A program made the position numbers and the translations under genes. The notes below the pieces were generated by a model. That model searched no databases. It was given only the letters and a program-made list of their open reading frames with translations, and was not told where the DNA came from. Of a DNA stretch of 64,000 nt, positions 26,309-36,181 are shown piece by piece. The stretch lies in contig NZ_CP154855.1 in NCBI RefSeq assembly GCF_047302425.1, positions 1,116,001-1,180,000 of the forward strand. The letters run 5' to 3'. Within the stretch, counting starts at the first letter, position 1, and each line of letters opens with the position of its first letter. The DNA comes from Oceanitalea sp047302425. Its GTDB lineage: Bacteria; Actinomycetota; Actinomycetes; Actinomycetales; Actinomycetaceae.

Positions 26309-27589
26309 ATGGCCGCGATCATGCTCACGGCGATGCCCTTCGCCGGTCACGCGCGCCCGATCCGGGCGGTGGCCGCGGAGCTCGTCCGCCGCGGGCACGA
26401 CGTGCGGGTGTACACCGGCCGGTCGTACGCCGAACTGTTCACCGAGGTGGGGGCGCGCGTGGTGCCGTGGCAGGCCGCGCCGGACTTCGACGAGCGTAAC
26501 TACGCGGCCACCTTCCCCCGCATGCGGGAGCGCAAGGGCTTCCGCCAGGTGCTCGTCAACCTCGAGGACCTCTTCCTCGGCACCGCGCCCGCGCAGCTCG
26601 CCGACCTCGTGGCCGCCCACGCGCAGGAGCCGTGGGATCTCCTCGCCGGGGACCCGATGGCACTCGGCACCCGCTTCGCCGCGGAGCACCTGGGATCGCG
26701 CTGGGCGACCGTCTCACCGATCGCCGTCTGGCTACCGGGGGAGGGCATCCCGCCGACCGGACTCGGCCTCACCCCGGCGGCCGGGCTCCCCGGCCGGGTC
26801 CGGGACACGCTGCTCGGGGCTGTGGCCGGCGCCGGCACACGCGTGCTCACGCGGCGCTACCAGCGCACCCGGCAGGAGGTCGGCCTCGCGCCGGACGCGG
26901 AGACCTTCGCGACCATGTGGTACTCCCCGCAGGTCGTCGTCGGGGCCGGCTCGCCAGGGCTCGACTACCCGCGCTCGGACCTGCCCGCCCACATCCGCTT
27001 CGTCGGCGACCTCACCGACGACGGCGTCCCGCACCCGGGCGGCGGACCGGTCCCCGAGTGGTGGGACGACGTCGAGCGCGCGACGGTCCCGGTCGTCCAC
27101 GTGACCCAGGGGACGGCGAACGTCGACCCGCGCGACCTCGTCCTGCCGACCGTCGAGGCGCTCGCGGACCGCGACGTGCTCGTCGTCGTCGGCCTCGGGC
27201 ACCGCACGGACCCGCTGCCCGGGCCGCTGCCGGCCAACGTGCGGGTGGCCGCGATGGTGCCCTACCCCCGGCTGCTGCCCCTCACCTCCGTCATGGTGAC
27301 GAACGGCGGCTACGGCGGGGTGCTGCAGGCGCTGCGGCACGGCGTCCCGCTCGTCGTCGCCGGCGGGGACCTCGACAAGCCGGAGATCGCCGCCCGCATC
27401 GGCTGGCACGGCGCCGGCGTCAACCTCCGGACAGGGCGGCCCCGGCCGGCCGCGATCGCCCGCGCCGTCGACGCCGTGTCCACCGAGCCGCGCTACCGCG
27501 CGACGGCGGCCCGGCTCGGTGCCGAGCTGCGCGCGCTCGGCGGCACCCGGGCCGCGGCGGACCTCCTCGAGGCCCACCTGCGGGTGTGA
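26309..27589 (+). CDS. Glycosyltransferase, GT1/UGT-like (MGT family)
   Basis: Predicted nucleotide-sugar glycosyltransferase of 426 residues, GT-B fold. N-terminal domain starts AAIMLTAMPFAGHARPI, where the His is the usual catalytic base position. The C-terminal donor site contains VTQGTAN near residue 268, MVPYPRLLPLTSVMVTNGG near 315 and LRHGVPLVVAGGDLDKPE near 345, as in macrolide and rhamnosyl-type transferases. The acceptor is unknown. ATG 26309; its end is three bases from the convergent pentapeptide gene. Confidence 0.85.
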   Translation: MAAIMLTAMPFAGHARPIRAVAAELVRRGHDVRVYTGRSYAELFTEVGARVVPWQAAPDFDERNYAATFPRMRERKGFRQVLVNLEDLFLGTAPAQLADLVAAHAQEPWDLLAGDPMALGTRFAAEHLGSRWATVSPIAVWLPGEGIPPTGLGLTPAAGLPGRVRDTLLGAVAGAGTRVLTRRYQRTRQEVGLAPDAETFATMWYSPQVVVGAGSPGLDYPRSDLPAHIRFVGDLTDDGVPHPGGGPVPEWWDDVERATVPVVHVTQGTANVDPRDLVLPTVEALADRDVLVVVGLGHRTDPLPGPLPANVRVAAMVPYPRLLPLTSVMVTNGGYGGVLQALRHGVPLVVAGGDLDKPEIAARIGWHGAGVNLRTGRPRPAAIARAVDAVSTEPRYRATAARLGAELRALGGTRAAADLLEAHLRV

Positions 27590-27592
27590 CGC

Positions 27593-28237
27593 TCAGCTGC
27601 CGAGAGCGATACCGAGCTCGCGGGCCAGCGCCGGCAGCAGGGCCATGGCGTCCTCCTCGGCGACCCGCGCGCCGCGCAGCCCGCCGGCGCCGCCGACGCC
27701 GTCGAGGCGGCAACCGCGCAGCTGGACGTCGCTGCAGCGCAGGCCGGCCAGCTGGGCACCGCTGAGCACGCAGTCCTCGAGGAGCACCCCGTCCATGACG
27801 GTGTCGGTGAAGGTGGCCTCGGACAGGTCGCAGCCTCGCAGGACGACCCCGCGCAGCTGGACGCCGTGCCACGTGGTCAGCCGGGCCTGGACACCCTCGA
27901 GGAGGACAGCGCCCAGCCGCACCCGGGTGAGCATGGCCCCGGTCATCCGCCCCTCGCGCAGCGAGCAGCGCAGCAGGGAGCCGCCGCGCCACACGAGGTT
28001 GGCGAGGTCCGCGCCGTCGAGGCGGCAGTCGGCGAGCGTCACCCGCTCCCACTGCCCGCCACCCGCGCGCACGCGGGACAGGTCGCTGCCCTCGACCTGG
28101 GCCTCCCACAGCTCGGGCACGACGGCGCCGGTGAGGTCGACGCCCGCCGTGGTCGCGGCGTTGAGCGCGGTGAGGTCGCCCGGCTCGAGGTGCGGGGGCA
28201 CGTCCGGCTCGGGGACGGCCCGGCCCCGCCGCCTCAC
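27593..28237 (-). CDS. Pentapeptide-repeat protein
   Basis: A 214-residue protein whose central part (about residues 25-185) is built of A(D/N)LxX-type five-residue units such as GVDLTGAVV, ADLANLVWR and CDLSEATFT, predicting a right-handed quadrilateral beta-helix. The function of such proteins is mostly unknown; some mimic DNA and protect gyrase. The GTG start overlaps the ybaK stop (GTGA), so it is the last gene of a helicase-ybaK-pentapeptide operon. Confidence 0.8.
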   Translation of the reverse strand: MRRRGRAVPEPDVPPHLEPGDLTALNAATTAGVDLTGAVVPELWEAQVEGSDLSRVRAGGGQWERVTLADCRLDGADLANLVWRGGSLLRCSLREGRMTGAMLTRVRLGAVLLEGVQARLTTWHGVQLRGVVLRGCDLSEATFTDTVMDGVLLEDCVLSGAQLAGLRCSDVQLRGCRLDGVGGAGGLRGARVAEEDAMALLPALARELGIALGS

Positions 28238-28728
28238 GGCCGCCCGATCCGGGCGGTGCGGGCGCCGGTGAGGGCGACGAGGTCCGCCGGGGCGAGCTCG
28301 ACGTCGGCCCCGCGGCGGCCGGCGCTCACCAGCACGGTCGGGTGCGCGAGGGCGGAGTCGTCGAGGACGGTGGGGAGCCGGCGGCGCTGCCCGAGCGGGG
28401 AGATGCCGCCGACGACGTAGCCCGTGGCCCGCTCCGCCGCGGCGGGCTCGGCCATGACGGCGCGCTTGCCGCCGACGGCGGCCGCGAGCGCCTTGAGGTC
28501 GAGCTCGCCGGTCACGGGCACGACGGCGACGACGAGACTCCCGTCGACCTCGGCGAGCAGGGTCTTGAGCACGCGGGCCGGGTCGACGCCCAGGGCCTGG
28601 GCGGCCTCCATCCCGAAGGAGAGCTCGCTGCGGGGGTCGTGGACGTACTCGCGCACCGTGTGGGCCACCCCGGCGTCCTGCAGGACCCGCAGCGCGGGCG
28701 TGCCGGCCGGCGTCGCGCGGCGGCTCAC
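28234..28728 (-). CDS. ybaK: Cys-tRNA(Pro) deacylase, YbaK/EbsC family
   Basis: A 164-residue editing enzyme that hydrolyses mischarged Cys-tRNA(Pro). Features: EYVHDPRSELSFGMEAAQAL near residue 28, the conserved lysine in VLKTLLAEVDG, then VAVVPVTGELDLKALA and TGYVVGGISPLGQ near residue 110, all typical of the family. The GTG start overlaps the helicase stop by four bases and the stop overlaps the next start, giving a tightly coupled three-gene unit. Confidence 0.93.
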   Translation of the reverse strand: MSRRATPAGTPALRVLQDAGVAHTVREYVHDPRSELSFGMEAAQALGVDPARVLKTLLAEVDGSLVVAVVPVTGELDLKALAAAVGGKRAVMAEPAAAERATGYVVGGISPLGQRRRLPTVLDDSALAHPTVLVSAGRRGADVELAPADLVALTGARTARIGRP

Positions 28729-31373
28729 CGCGGCCCCACGTCGAGCACCCGGACGACGGCGCCCTGCGCGGCGTCGCTCGCGTCGAGGTCGACCGTGGCC
28801 CACACGCCCCAGTCGTGCTCGCCCTCGGGGTCGTCGAGGGTCTGGCGCACGAGCCACAGGCGGCCGTCGCCAGCCAGGGCGAGGGCGGCGTCGTCGTCCT
28901 CGGGCAGGCCGGCGCGGAGGAGGTCCTCGCGCGAGGGCCGCTCCTCGACGGTGACGAGCGAGGCGGCGCGGGCGGCGACGTCGGTGCCGAGCCAGTCGTA
29001 GTCCTGCCAGTACGGGTCCATCGCCTGCGCCCAGCGCTCGGCGTCCCAGCCGTCGGCGGCGTGCATGGCGCCGAGCGGCTCGTAGTGCTCGCGCGCCAGC
29101 AGCTCGACCCGGTTGAACAGGGCCTTGCGGACCGCCACCCGGAAGGCGTGGCGGTTGCGGGTGAAGGCGAGCTCGCCGTCGTCGTCCTCGCCGAAGCGGC
29201 GCTCGGCGGCGTCGGCGGTGTCCGGGGCCGGCTCGGCGGCTCCGGAGAGCGACTCCCACTCGTCGAGGAGGCTGGAGTCGATCGAGCGGATGTGCTCGCC
29301 GAGCCAGCCGATGATCTCCTCGACCTCCTCGGTGCGGGCGCGCTCGGGCACCACCTGGCGCAGCGCCCGGTAGGCGTCGGTGAGGTAGCGCAGGACCACG
29401 CCCTCGCTGCGCCCGAGGTCGTAGCGGGAGACGAGCTCGGAGAAGGTCATCGCGTTCTCGACCATCTCGCGCACCACGGACTTGGGCTTGAGCTCGTAGT
29501 CCGCGACCCACGGGTTGGTCTGCCGGTAGGTGGCCAGGGCCGGCTCCAGCACCTCGGCGAGCGGGCGCGGCCAGGTGATCTCCTCCAGCGCCTCCATGCG
29601 CTCCTCGTACTCCATGCCCTCGGCCTTCATCGCGCCGATCGCCTCGCCGCGCGCGTGGCGCTGCTGCCCGTACAGGAGCGGGCGGGGGTCCTCGAGGGTG
29701 GCCTCGATGACGGAGACGACGTCGAGGGCGAAGTCGGGGGACTCCTCGTCCAGGAGGTCGATCGCCGCGAGCGCGAAGGGGGACAGCGGCGCGTTGAGCG
29801 CGAACTCGCGCGGCAGGTCGACGGTGAGGTGGACGTAGGGCTCGCCCGGGTGGGCGCGGCGCCAGGCGGCGTCCCGGTGCTCGAGCACCCCTGCCGTGCG
29901 CAGGGAGCGGTAGATCTCCGCGGCCCGGCGCAGGTGCGGGTTCCACGGCGTGGGCGGCTCGTGGTTCTCGGTGAGCAGCCGGTACATCGCCCGGACCGGG
30001 TCCCCCGGGCGGGCGAGGACCGACAGGACCATCGTGTGCGTGACCGCGAACTGGCTGGTCAGCGGCTCGGGCTCGGCGTCGCGCAGGCGCTCGAAGGTCT
30101 TGTCGGTCCAGTTGACGACGCCGACCGGCGCCTTCTTCCGGACGATCTTGCGGCGCTTCTTCTCGTCGTCGCCCGCCTTGGCCAGGGCCTTGGCATTCTC
30201 GATGACGTGCTCGGGCGCCTGGACGACGACCTCACCGGTGGTGTCGTACCCCGCCCGGCCCGCGCGCCCGGCGATCTGGTGGAACTCCCGCGCCGTGAGG
30301 TGGCGGGAGCGCTCGCCGTCGAACTTCGTCAGCGAGGTGAGGACGACGGTGCGGATCGGCACGTTGATCCCGACCCCGAGGGTGTCGGTGCCGCAGACGA
30401 CGGCGAGCAGCCCGGCCTGGGTGAGGCGCTCGACCAGCCGCCGGTAGCGCGGGAGCATGCCGGCGTGGTGGACGCCGATCCCCAGGCGCAGCAGACGGGA
30501 CAGGGTCTGGCCGAAGCCCTTGGCGAAGCGGAAGTCGCCGATCGCCGTCGCGATCTCGGCGCGGCGCTCGCGGGAGGCGATGTTCACGGAGGTGAGGGAC
30601 TGCGCGCGCTCGACGGCGTCCTTCTGCGCGAAGTGGACGACGTAGACGGGGGAGCGGCCCTGCTCGACGAGCCGCTGGAGGAGGTCCTGGATCGGCTCGA
30701 GGGAGTAGTCGAAGGTCAGCGGGACGGGGCGCTCGGCGCCGGCGACGACGGCGACCTCCCGGCCCGTGCGCTCGCGCAGGTCCCGCTCGAAGAAGCTGAC
30801 ATCCCCGAGCGTGCCGGACATGAGGACGAACTGGGTGCCCGTCAGCTCGAGGAGGGGCACCTGCCAGGCCCAGCCGCGCTGCGGGTCGGCGTAGAAGTGG
30901 AACTCGTCCATGACGACGACGCCCACGTCCATCGCCGCGCCCTCGCGCAGCGCCTGGTTGGCGAGGATCTCCGCGGTGCAGCAAATGATCGGCGCGTCCG
31001 GGTTGATCGCGGAGTCGCCGGTGACCATGCCGACGTTGTGCGAGCCGAAGAGGTCGACGAGGTCGAAGAACTTCTCGCTCACCAGGGCCTTGAGCGGGGC
31101 CGTGTAGTAGGTGCGCTCCCCGCGGGCGAGGGCGACGGTGTGCGCCGCGAGCGCGATCATCGTCTTCCCCGAGCCGGTGGGGGTGGAGACGATGACGTGG
31201 GAGCCGGTGGTGAGCTCGAGCAGCGCCTCCTCCTGGTGGGGGTAGAGCGCGCGACCGGTGCCCTCGGCCCAGGTGGTGAAGCCCTCGTAGAGGGCGTCGG
31301 GATCCAGGTCGGCGCCCGGGGCCGCCTCGTCCTCGAGGCGGTCCAGCAGGGCGTTGAGCTCGTGGGTGGTCAC
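28725..31373 (-). CDS. DEAD/DEAH-box helicase with DUF3516 C-terminal domain
   Basis: An 882-residue superfamily 2 RNA/DNA helicase of the Ski2/HelY type. Q-like region GRALYPHQEEALLEL; Walker A STPTGSGKT near residue 63; motif II VMDEFHFY near 152 (DEFH variant); motif III LMSGTLGD; motif VI HQIAGRAGRAGY near 360. The C-terminal about 350 residues match the DUF3516 extension found in actinobacterial members. Such proteins are thought to act in RNA processing or decay. The GTG start at 31373 has only a weak GGCGGG upstream. Divergent from the MFS gene. Confidence 0.88.
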   Translation of the reverse strand: MTTHELNALLDRLEDEAAPGADLDPDALYEGFTTWAEGTGRALYPHQEEALLELTTGSHVIVSTPTGSGKTMIALAAHTVALARGERTYYTAPLKALVSEKFFDLVDLFGSHNVGMVTGDSAINPDAPIICCTAEILANQALREGAAMDVGVVVMDEFHFYADPQRGWAWQVPLLELTGTQFVLMSGTLGDVSFFERDLRERTGREVAVVAGAERPVPLTFDYSLEPIQDLLQRLVEQGRSPVYVVHFAQKDAVERAQSLTSVNIASRERRAEIATAIGDFRFAKGFGQTLSRLLRLGIGVHHAGMLPRYRRLVERLTQAGLLAVVCGTDTLGVGINVPIRTVVLTSLTKFDGERSRHLTAREFHQIAGRAGRAGYDTTGEVVVQAPEHVIENAKALAKAGDDEKKRRKIVRKKAPVGVVNWTDKTFERLRDAEPEPLTSQFAVTHTMVLSVLARPGDPVRAMYRLLTENHEPPTPWNPHLRRAAEIYRSLRTAGVLEHRDAAWRRAHPGEPYVHLTVDLPREFALNAPLSPFALAAIDLLDEESPDFALDVVSVIEATLEDPRPLLYGQQRHARGEAIGAMKAEGMEYEERMEALEEITWPRPLAEVLEPALATYRQTNPWVADYELKPKSVVREMVENAMTFSELVSRYDLGRSEGVVLRYLTDAYRALRQVVPERARTEEVEEIIGWLGEHIRSIDSSLLDEWESLSGAAEPAPDTADAAERRFGEDDDGELAFTRNRHAFRVAVRKALFNRVELLAREHYEPLGAMHAADGWDAERWAQAMDPYWQDYDWLGTDVAARAASLVTVEERPSREDLLRAGLPEDDDAALALAGDGRLWLVRQTLDDPEGEHDWGVWATVDLDASDAAQGAVVRVLDVGPR

Positions 31374-31488
31374 GCCCGCCAGTCTCGCAGAGAGGGCCGA
31401 CACGGCTCGCGGCGCGGACGGCCGGCCTCGCGGCCGCGCGGTGCCCGTAGCGTGTGCTCGCCCCTGACACCCCTCGAGGACGGACCGC

Positions 31489-32742
31489 ATGACCCAGGAC
31501 ACGGCGCTGCGCGCCTACGCCGGCACGCGACGGGCCGGGTACACCGGCTTCGTCGTCCAGGCGATCATCAACAACCTCGCGCCGCTGCTCTTCGTCACCT
31601 TCCACACCCAGCTCGACGTCCCCGTCGCCCAGCTCGGCCTGCTCGCCGCGCTCAACTTCGGGGTCCAGCTGCTCACCGACCTCGTGGCGATGTTCTTCGT
31701 CGACCGGGTCGGCTACCGCCGCCCGATCGTCGCCGCGCACGTGCTGGCCGCCGTCGGGCTCGTGCTCCTGGCGGTCCTGCCCGGAGCGCTCGGTGACCCG
31801 TTCCTGGGCCTGTGCATCGCCGTCGCCGTCTACGCGGTGGGTGGCGGCCTGCTCGAGGTGCTCGTCAGCCCGATCATCGAGCACCTGCCGACCGCCGCGG
31901 AGGAGAAGGCGGCGGGCATGGCCTTCCTCCACTCCTTCTACTGCTGGGGCCAGCTCGCGACGGTCGTCGTCAGCACCGTGGTCATCGGCGCGGTGGGCAC
32001 CGAGAGCTGGGCGGTGCTGCCGCTCGTGTGGGCGGTGGTGCCGCTCGTCAACACGGTCGTCTTCGCGCGGGTGCCGCTGCCGGAGACGGTTCCCGAGGAG
32101 CACCGCACCTCGGTGCGCGGGCTGCTCGGCACGCCGCTGTTCCTCGCGGCGCTCGTCCTCATGATGACCGGCGGCGCGGCCGAGCTGACGATGGTCCAGT
32201 GGTCCTCCTTCTTCGCCGAGCACAGCCTCGGGGTGAGTAAGGAGCTCGGTGACCTCCTCGGCCCGGGCCTGTTCGCGCTCCTCATGGGGATCGGCCGCTT
32301 CTCCTACGGCATGTGGGGCCAGCGGCTGGACCTGCGCCGCACCCTGGCGGTCATGAGCCTGGGGGCGGGGGTCTGCTACGTCGTCGCGGCCACGAGCAGC
32401 GTCGCCGTCGTCAGCCTCCTCGCCTGCGCGCTCTGCGGGTTCATGATCAGCCTCCTGTGGCCGGGCACCTTCTCGCTCACCTCCGCCCGCTTCCCCTACG
32501 GCGGCGCGGCGATGTTCGCCGTCCTCGCCCTCGCGGGGGACGCCGGCGGCACCGCCGGGCCGGCCGCCGTCGGTGGGCTCGCCGAGTCCGCGGGCGGGAG
32601 CCTGGGCTGGCTCGCCGGCCTGCTCCCCGACGACGGCGGGTCGGGTCTGCGGACCGCGCTCCTCCTCGCCGCGGTCGTGCCGCTCGTCTTCTCCTTCACC
32701 GTCCTGCGCTTCCGCCCGGAGCGGGAGGCCGTGGCGGGCTGA
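31489..32742 (+). CDS. MFS transporter
   Basis: A 417-residue integral membrane protein with twelve predicted helices in two halves, a central cytoplasmic loop near residue 200 (PLPETVPEEHRTSVRG), and no obvious ATPase or signal peptide. The sequence (NNLAPLLFVTF in helix 1; FLHSFYCWGQLATV in the middle of half one) is like sugar-efflux/FucP-related permeases. Substrate unknown. ATG 31489 follows GAGGACGG. Confidence 0.8.
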   Translation: MTQDTALRAYAGTRRAGYTGFVVQAIINNLAPLLFVTFHTQLDVPVAQLGLLAALNFGVQLLTDLVAMFFVDRVGYRRPIVAAHVLAAVGLVLLAVLPGALGDPFLGLCIAVAVYAVGGGLLEVLVSPIIEHLPTAAEEKAAGMAFLHSFYCWGQLATVVVSTVVIGAVGTESWAVLPLVWAVVPLVNTVVFARVPLPETVPEEHRTSVRGLLGTPLFLAALVLMMTGGAAELTMVQWSSFFAEHSLGVSKELGDLLGPGLFALLMGIGRFSYGMWGQRLDLRRTLAVMSLGAGVCYVVAATSSVAVVSLLACALCGFMISLLWPGTFSLTSARFPYGGAAMFAVLALAGDAGGTAGPAAVGGLAESAGGSLGWLAGLLPDDGGSGLRTALLLAAVVPLVFSFTVLRFRPEREAVAG

Positions 32743-32810
32743 GCCCGGCGGCGCGTGTCGGTGGTCACTCCTAGGCTCGGGAGCGAGGCCACTGACCTGA
32801 GGGGGCAGCC

Positions 32811-34628
32811 ATGGCGACGACGACCGGTCGCGACTTCCCGGAGCGCATCTTCGCGCTCTGCCAGCCGGGCGGGGCCGCGGCCTCGCTCTTCGAGCCGGGG
32901 CAGGTGGTGACGGCCGCGACGGTGAAGCGCTTCTACGCCACCGAGGAGGACGTCGCGCGCACCGTCGCGGCGCTGACCGATGCCGGTTTCGAGGTGCTCC
33001 ACAGCTCCCGGCTGCTCGTCAACGTCGCCGGGCCGCCGGAGCTCTTCGAGGGGGTGTTCGGGCGGCGGCTGGTCACGCAGGAGCGGGAGGTGGTCAAGCC
33101 GGGGTCCGTGCGGGACACCGGCACCTTCATCGACTGCGAGGGCAGCCGGCTGCCCGGGCTGGTGGAGACCGCGGGCTCGGCGCTCGCGGGCGTCGTCGCC
33201 GGGGTGGCGATCGAGGAGCCGTACTACCCGGCGTCCGTGCCGGCGGCCGACCCGCCGGCGGCCGACTACTGGCACCTCACGCTGCCCGAGCAGCTCGCCA
33301 CCGCGTTGCGTGCCGACGCCCCGCACGCGGAGGGCCTGGCCGGCGAGGGCGTGCGGGTGGCGATGGTGGACACCGGCTTCCAGGCCCACCCCTTCTTCAC
33401 CTCCCGCGGCTACCGGGTGGAGCCCACCGTCCTGGGACCCGGCACCGCCGACCCCGAGGTGGACGAGAACGGCCACGGCACCGGGGAGGCGGCCAACGTC
33501 TTCGCCGCCGCACCCGCGGCCACGCTGCTGCCGGTCAAGGCCGCCACCGCCTCCGGCGCGCTCGTCAACGTCACCGCCGCCTTCACCGCGGCCGTGGCGC
33601 TCGGCCCGCAGGTCGTCACCAACAGCTGGGGGTCGAACCAGCCGGAGCCGCCGCTCAGCGCGGCGAACCAGGCGCTCGCGGCGGCGGTCGCGGCGGCGGT
33701 GGCCGACGGCGTCGTCGTCGTCTTCTCCGCGGGCAACGGCTCCTGGGGCTTCCCGGGGCAGCACCCCGACGTCATCTCCGCCGGCGGGGTCTACCAGGGG
33801 CGCGACGGCGGCCTGCGCGCCTCGGACTACTCCAGCGGCTTCGTCTCGCGGGTCTACCCCGGCCGGCGGGTGCCGGACGTCAGCGGGCTCGTCGGCCTGC
33901 TGCCCGCGGCGATGTACCTCATGCTCCCCGTGCCGCCCGGCAGCGCCATCGACCGCGGCAACGCCGGCGGCGCCCATCCCGAGGGTGACGAGACCACGCC
34001 CGACGACGGGTGGGCCGCCTTCAGCGGCACCTCCGCCGCCGCTCCCCAGGTGGCCGGCGTGTGCGCCCTGCTCGCGCAGGCGGCGCCCGGCACCCCGCCC
34101 GAGCGGGTGCGGGAGGTGCTCGCCGCCACCGCCCGGGACGTCACCGTCGGCACCAACCATCCCGAGTTCGGCGAGCCGGCCGGGCCGGGGCCGGACCTCG
34201 CCACCGGGCCGGGGCTCGTGGACGCGGCCGCGGCCGTCGCCGGGGTGGGCGCTGGAGGCGGCTCCGGGGCGGAGTCCGCTGTGGCGCTCGTCATGCTGCG
34301 CTCGGCGGCGGGGGAGGAGCCGGCCGCCTTCACCGCGGCCACGAGCAGCGAGTGGGCGCCCGCCACCGGGACGGTGCGGGAGGTGTCCGCGGCGCTCGCG
34401 CGGGCCGGCTTCGCGGTGGGGCCGGCGGCCGGCCCGACCCTCTCGATCGCCGCGCCACCGGCCGTGTTCGCGCGGGTCTTCGCCGCCCAGCCGGTGCGCG
34501 CGGAGGACGGCGGGTGGACGAGCGAGCGGGGTGACTCGCTGCCCCTCGACCGGCTGCCCGAGCAGCTGAGGGAGGTGGTGCGCGCCGTCGTCCTCGAGCG
34601 GCCGAGCGAGCTCCACACCGGCCCGTGA
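32811..34628 (+). CDS. Subtilisin-like (S8) serine protease without signal peptide, flanked by two prodomain-like modules
   Basis: A 605-residue predicted peptidase. Catalytic triad in order: D187 in VAMVDTGF, H222 in NGHGTGE and S408 in SGTSAAAPQ, with oxyanion N309 in SAGNGSWG; the peptidase domain covers about 175-470. No signal peptide or membrane helix is seen, so it is either cytoplasmic or exported unusually. The N-terminal module (about residues 45-95, DAGFEVLHSSRLLVNVAGPP then LFEGVFG) is repeated near the C terminus (about 525-570, RAGFAVGPAAGPTLSIAAPP then VFARVFA). Both resemble pro-kumamolisin activation domains. ATG 32811 follows GAGGGGGC. The next gene is an amino-acid symporter. 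Confidence 0.82.
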   Translation: MATTTGRDFPERIFALCQPGGAAASLFEPGQVVTAATVKRFYATEEDVARTVAALTDAGFEVLHSSRLLVNVAGPPELFEGVFGRRLVTQEREVVKPGSVRDTGTFIDCEGSRLPGLVETAGSALAGVVAGVAIEEPYYPASVPAADPPAADYWHLTLPEQLATALRADAPHAEGLAGEGVRVAMVDTGFQAHPFFTSRGYRVEPTVLGPGTADPEVDENGHGTGEAANVFAAAPAATLLPVKAATASGALVNVTAAFTAAVALGPQVVTNSWGSNQPEPPLSAANQALAAAVAAAVADGVVVVFSAGNGSWGFPGQHPDVISAGGVYQGRDGGLRASDYSSGFVSRVYPGRRVPDVSGLVGLLPAAMYLMLPVPPGSAIDRGNAGGAHPEGDETTPDDGWAAFSGTSAAAPQVAGVCALLAQAAPGTPPERVREVLAATARDVTVGTNHPEFGEPAGPGPDLATGPGLVDAAAAVAGVGAGGGSGAESAVALVMLRSAAGEEPAAFTAATSSEWAPATGTVREVSAALARAGFAVGPAAGPTLSIAAPPAVFARVFAAQPVRAEDGGWTSERGDSLPLDRLPEQLREVVRAVVLERPSELHTGP

Positions 34629-34723
34629 ACGGCGTGGTCCCGCGCGCCGTCGTGCGCTGCGGGGAGTACCGTGCCCGGGTCGCGTCGCCCGCCCGGGTGG
34701 CCACCGCACTCCTGGAGTAGAAC

Positions 34724-36181
34724 GTGGACTCGCTCAACAGCGTCCTGGGGGACATCAGCAACGGCCTGTACACCTACGTGCTCGTCGCGCTGCTCGTCGG
34801 GGCGGGTCTGTACTTCACCATCCGCACACGGGCGGTCCAGGCGCGGCTCTTCCCGCGGATGATCGGGGTCATCGCCCGGTCGCGCGGCGAGAGCCACGGC
34901 GGCATCAGCTCCTTCCAGGCCTTCGCGATCGGGCTCAGCTCGCGCGTGGGCACCGGCAACATCGCCGGTGTGGCGATCGCGCTGGCCCTCGGCGGCCCTG
35001 GCGCGATCTTCTGGATGTGGATGGTCGCGCTCGTCGGCATGGCCACCGCCTTCATCGAGGCGACCCTCGCCCAGATGTACAAGGTGCGCTGGCGCGACGG
35101 CACCTTCCGCGGCGGGCCGGCCTTCTACATCCAGCGGGGCCTGGGCTCCCGCGCCTGGGGCGCGGTCTTCGCCGTCCTGCTCATCTTCGTCTTCGGCTTC
35201 GCGTTCGAGATGGTGCAGGCGAACACGATCGCCGCGACCCTCGACTCCGGCCACGGGGTCCCGGCGTGGGTCTCCGCCGTCCTGCTCGTCCTGCTCACCG
35301 CGCCCGTCGTCTTCGGCGGCATCCGGGCGGTCGCGCGGGTCGCCGAGCTGATGGCGCCGCTCATGGCCGTCGTCTACGTCCTCATCGCGCTCGCGGTCAT
35401 CGTCCTCAACCTCGGGGCGCTGCCGGAGGCGTTCGGCATGATCATCCGGGGCGCCTTCGGGCTGGACGAGGCGCTCGCCGGCACCGGCGGCGGCCTGCTC
35501 GCCGCCGTCCTCAACGGCGCCCGTCGCGGCCTGTTCTCCAACGAGGCCGGCATGGGCTCGGCGCCCAACGCCGCCGCCACCGCCACCGTGCGCCACCCGG
35601 CGCAGCAGGGGCTCATCCAGTCCCTCGGCGTCTTCGTCGACACGATCGTCGTCTGCTCGGCGACGGCCCTCATCGTCCTGCTCGCCGGGCCCACCATCTA
35701 CACGCCGGGGGAGACCACCGAGGAGCAGGGTGCCGCCCTCACGCAGACGGCCGCGGCCGCGTCGCTCGGGGACTGGGTGACGCTGCCGATGACGATCCTC
35801 ATCTTCGTCTTCGCGTTCTCCTCGATCCTCGGCAACTTCTCCTACGCCGAGGTCAACGTCGACTTCCTCACCCGCCGCCGCTGGGCGCCGCTCGCGCTGC
35901 GCACGCTCGTCACCCTCGCTGTCCTCGTCGGCGCGCTCGCCGAGCTCTCCCTCGTGTGGACGGTGGCGGACATCGCCATGGGGCTCATGGCGATCGTCAA
36001 CCTCGTCGCGATCCTGCTCCTCGGGAAGTGGGCGCTGGGCGCGCTGCGCGACTTCGAGCAGTTACGCAAGGGCAAGACGCGAGTCTTCCTCGGGCGGGGC
36101 AACCCGCTGCTCCCCGGGGACCTGCCCGGCGACGTATGGGTCTCGCGGGAGGAGACGCCGACGGCGGACCGGGTCGGCTAG
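34724..36181 (+). CDS. Sodium:alanine/glycine symporter, AGCS family
   Basis: A 485-residue membrane carrier with about eleven helices, importing alanine or glycine with Na+. Family marks: FQAFAIGLSSRVGTGNIAGV near residue 65, FRGGPAFYIQRGLG near 130, and GARRGLFSNEAGMGSAPNA near 265. The GTG start at 34724 lies six bases after TGGAG. It stands 95 bases after the subtilase, so uptake of amino acids released by that protease is possible but not shown. Confidence 0.92.
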   Translation: MDSLNSVLGDISNGLYTYVLVALLVGAGLYFTIRTRAVQARLFPRMIGVIARSRGESHGGISSFQAFAIGLSSRVGTGNIAGVAIALALGGPGAIFWMWMVALVGMATAFIEATLAQMYKVRWRDGTFRGGPAFYIQRGLGSRAWGAVFAVLLIFVFGFAFEMVQANTIAATLDSGHGVPAWVSAVLLVLLTAPVVFGGIRAVARVAELMAPLMAVVYVLIALAVIVLNLGALPEAFGMIIRGAFGLDEALAGTGGGLLAAVLNGARRGLFSNEAGMGSAPNAAATATVRHPAQQGLIQSLGVFVDTIVVCSATALIVLLAGPTIYTPGETTEEQGAALTQTAAAASLGDWVTLPMTILIFVFAFSSILGNFSYAEVNVDFLTRRRWAPLALRTLVTLAVLVGALAELSLVWTVADIAMGLMAIVNLVAILLLGKWALGALRDFEQLRKGKTRVFLGRGNPLLPGDLPGDVWVSREETPTADRVG

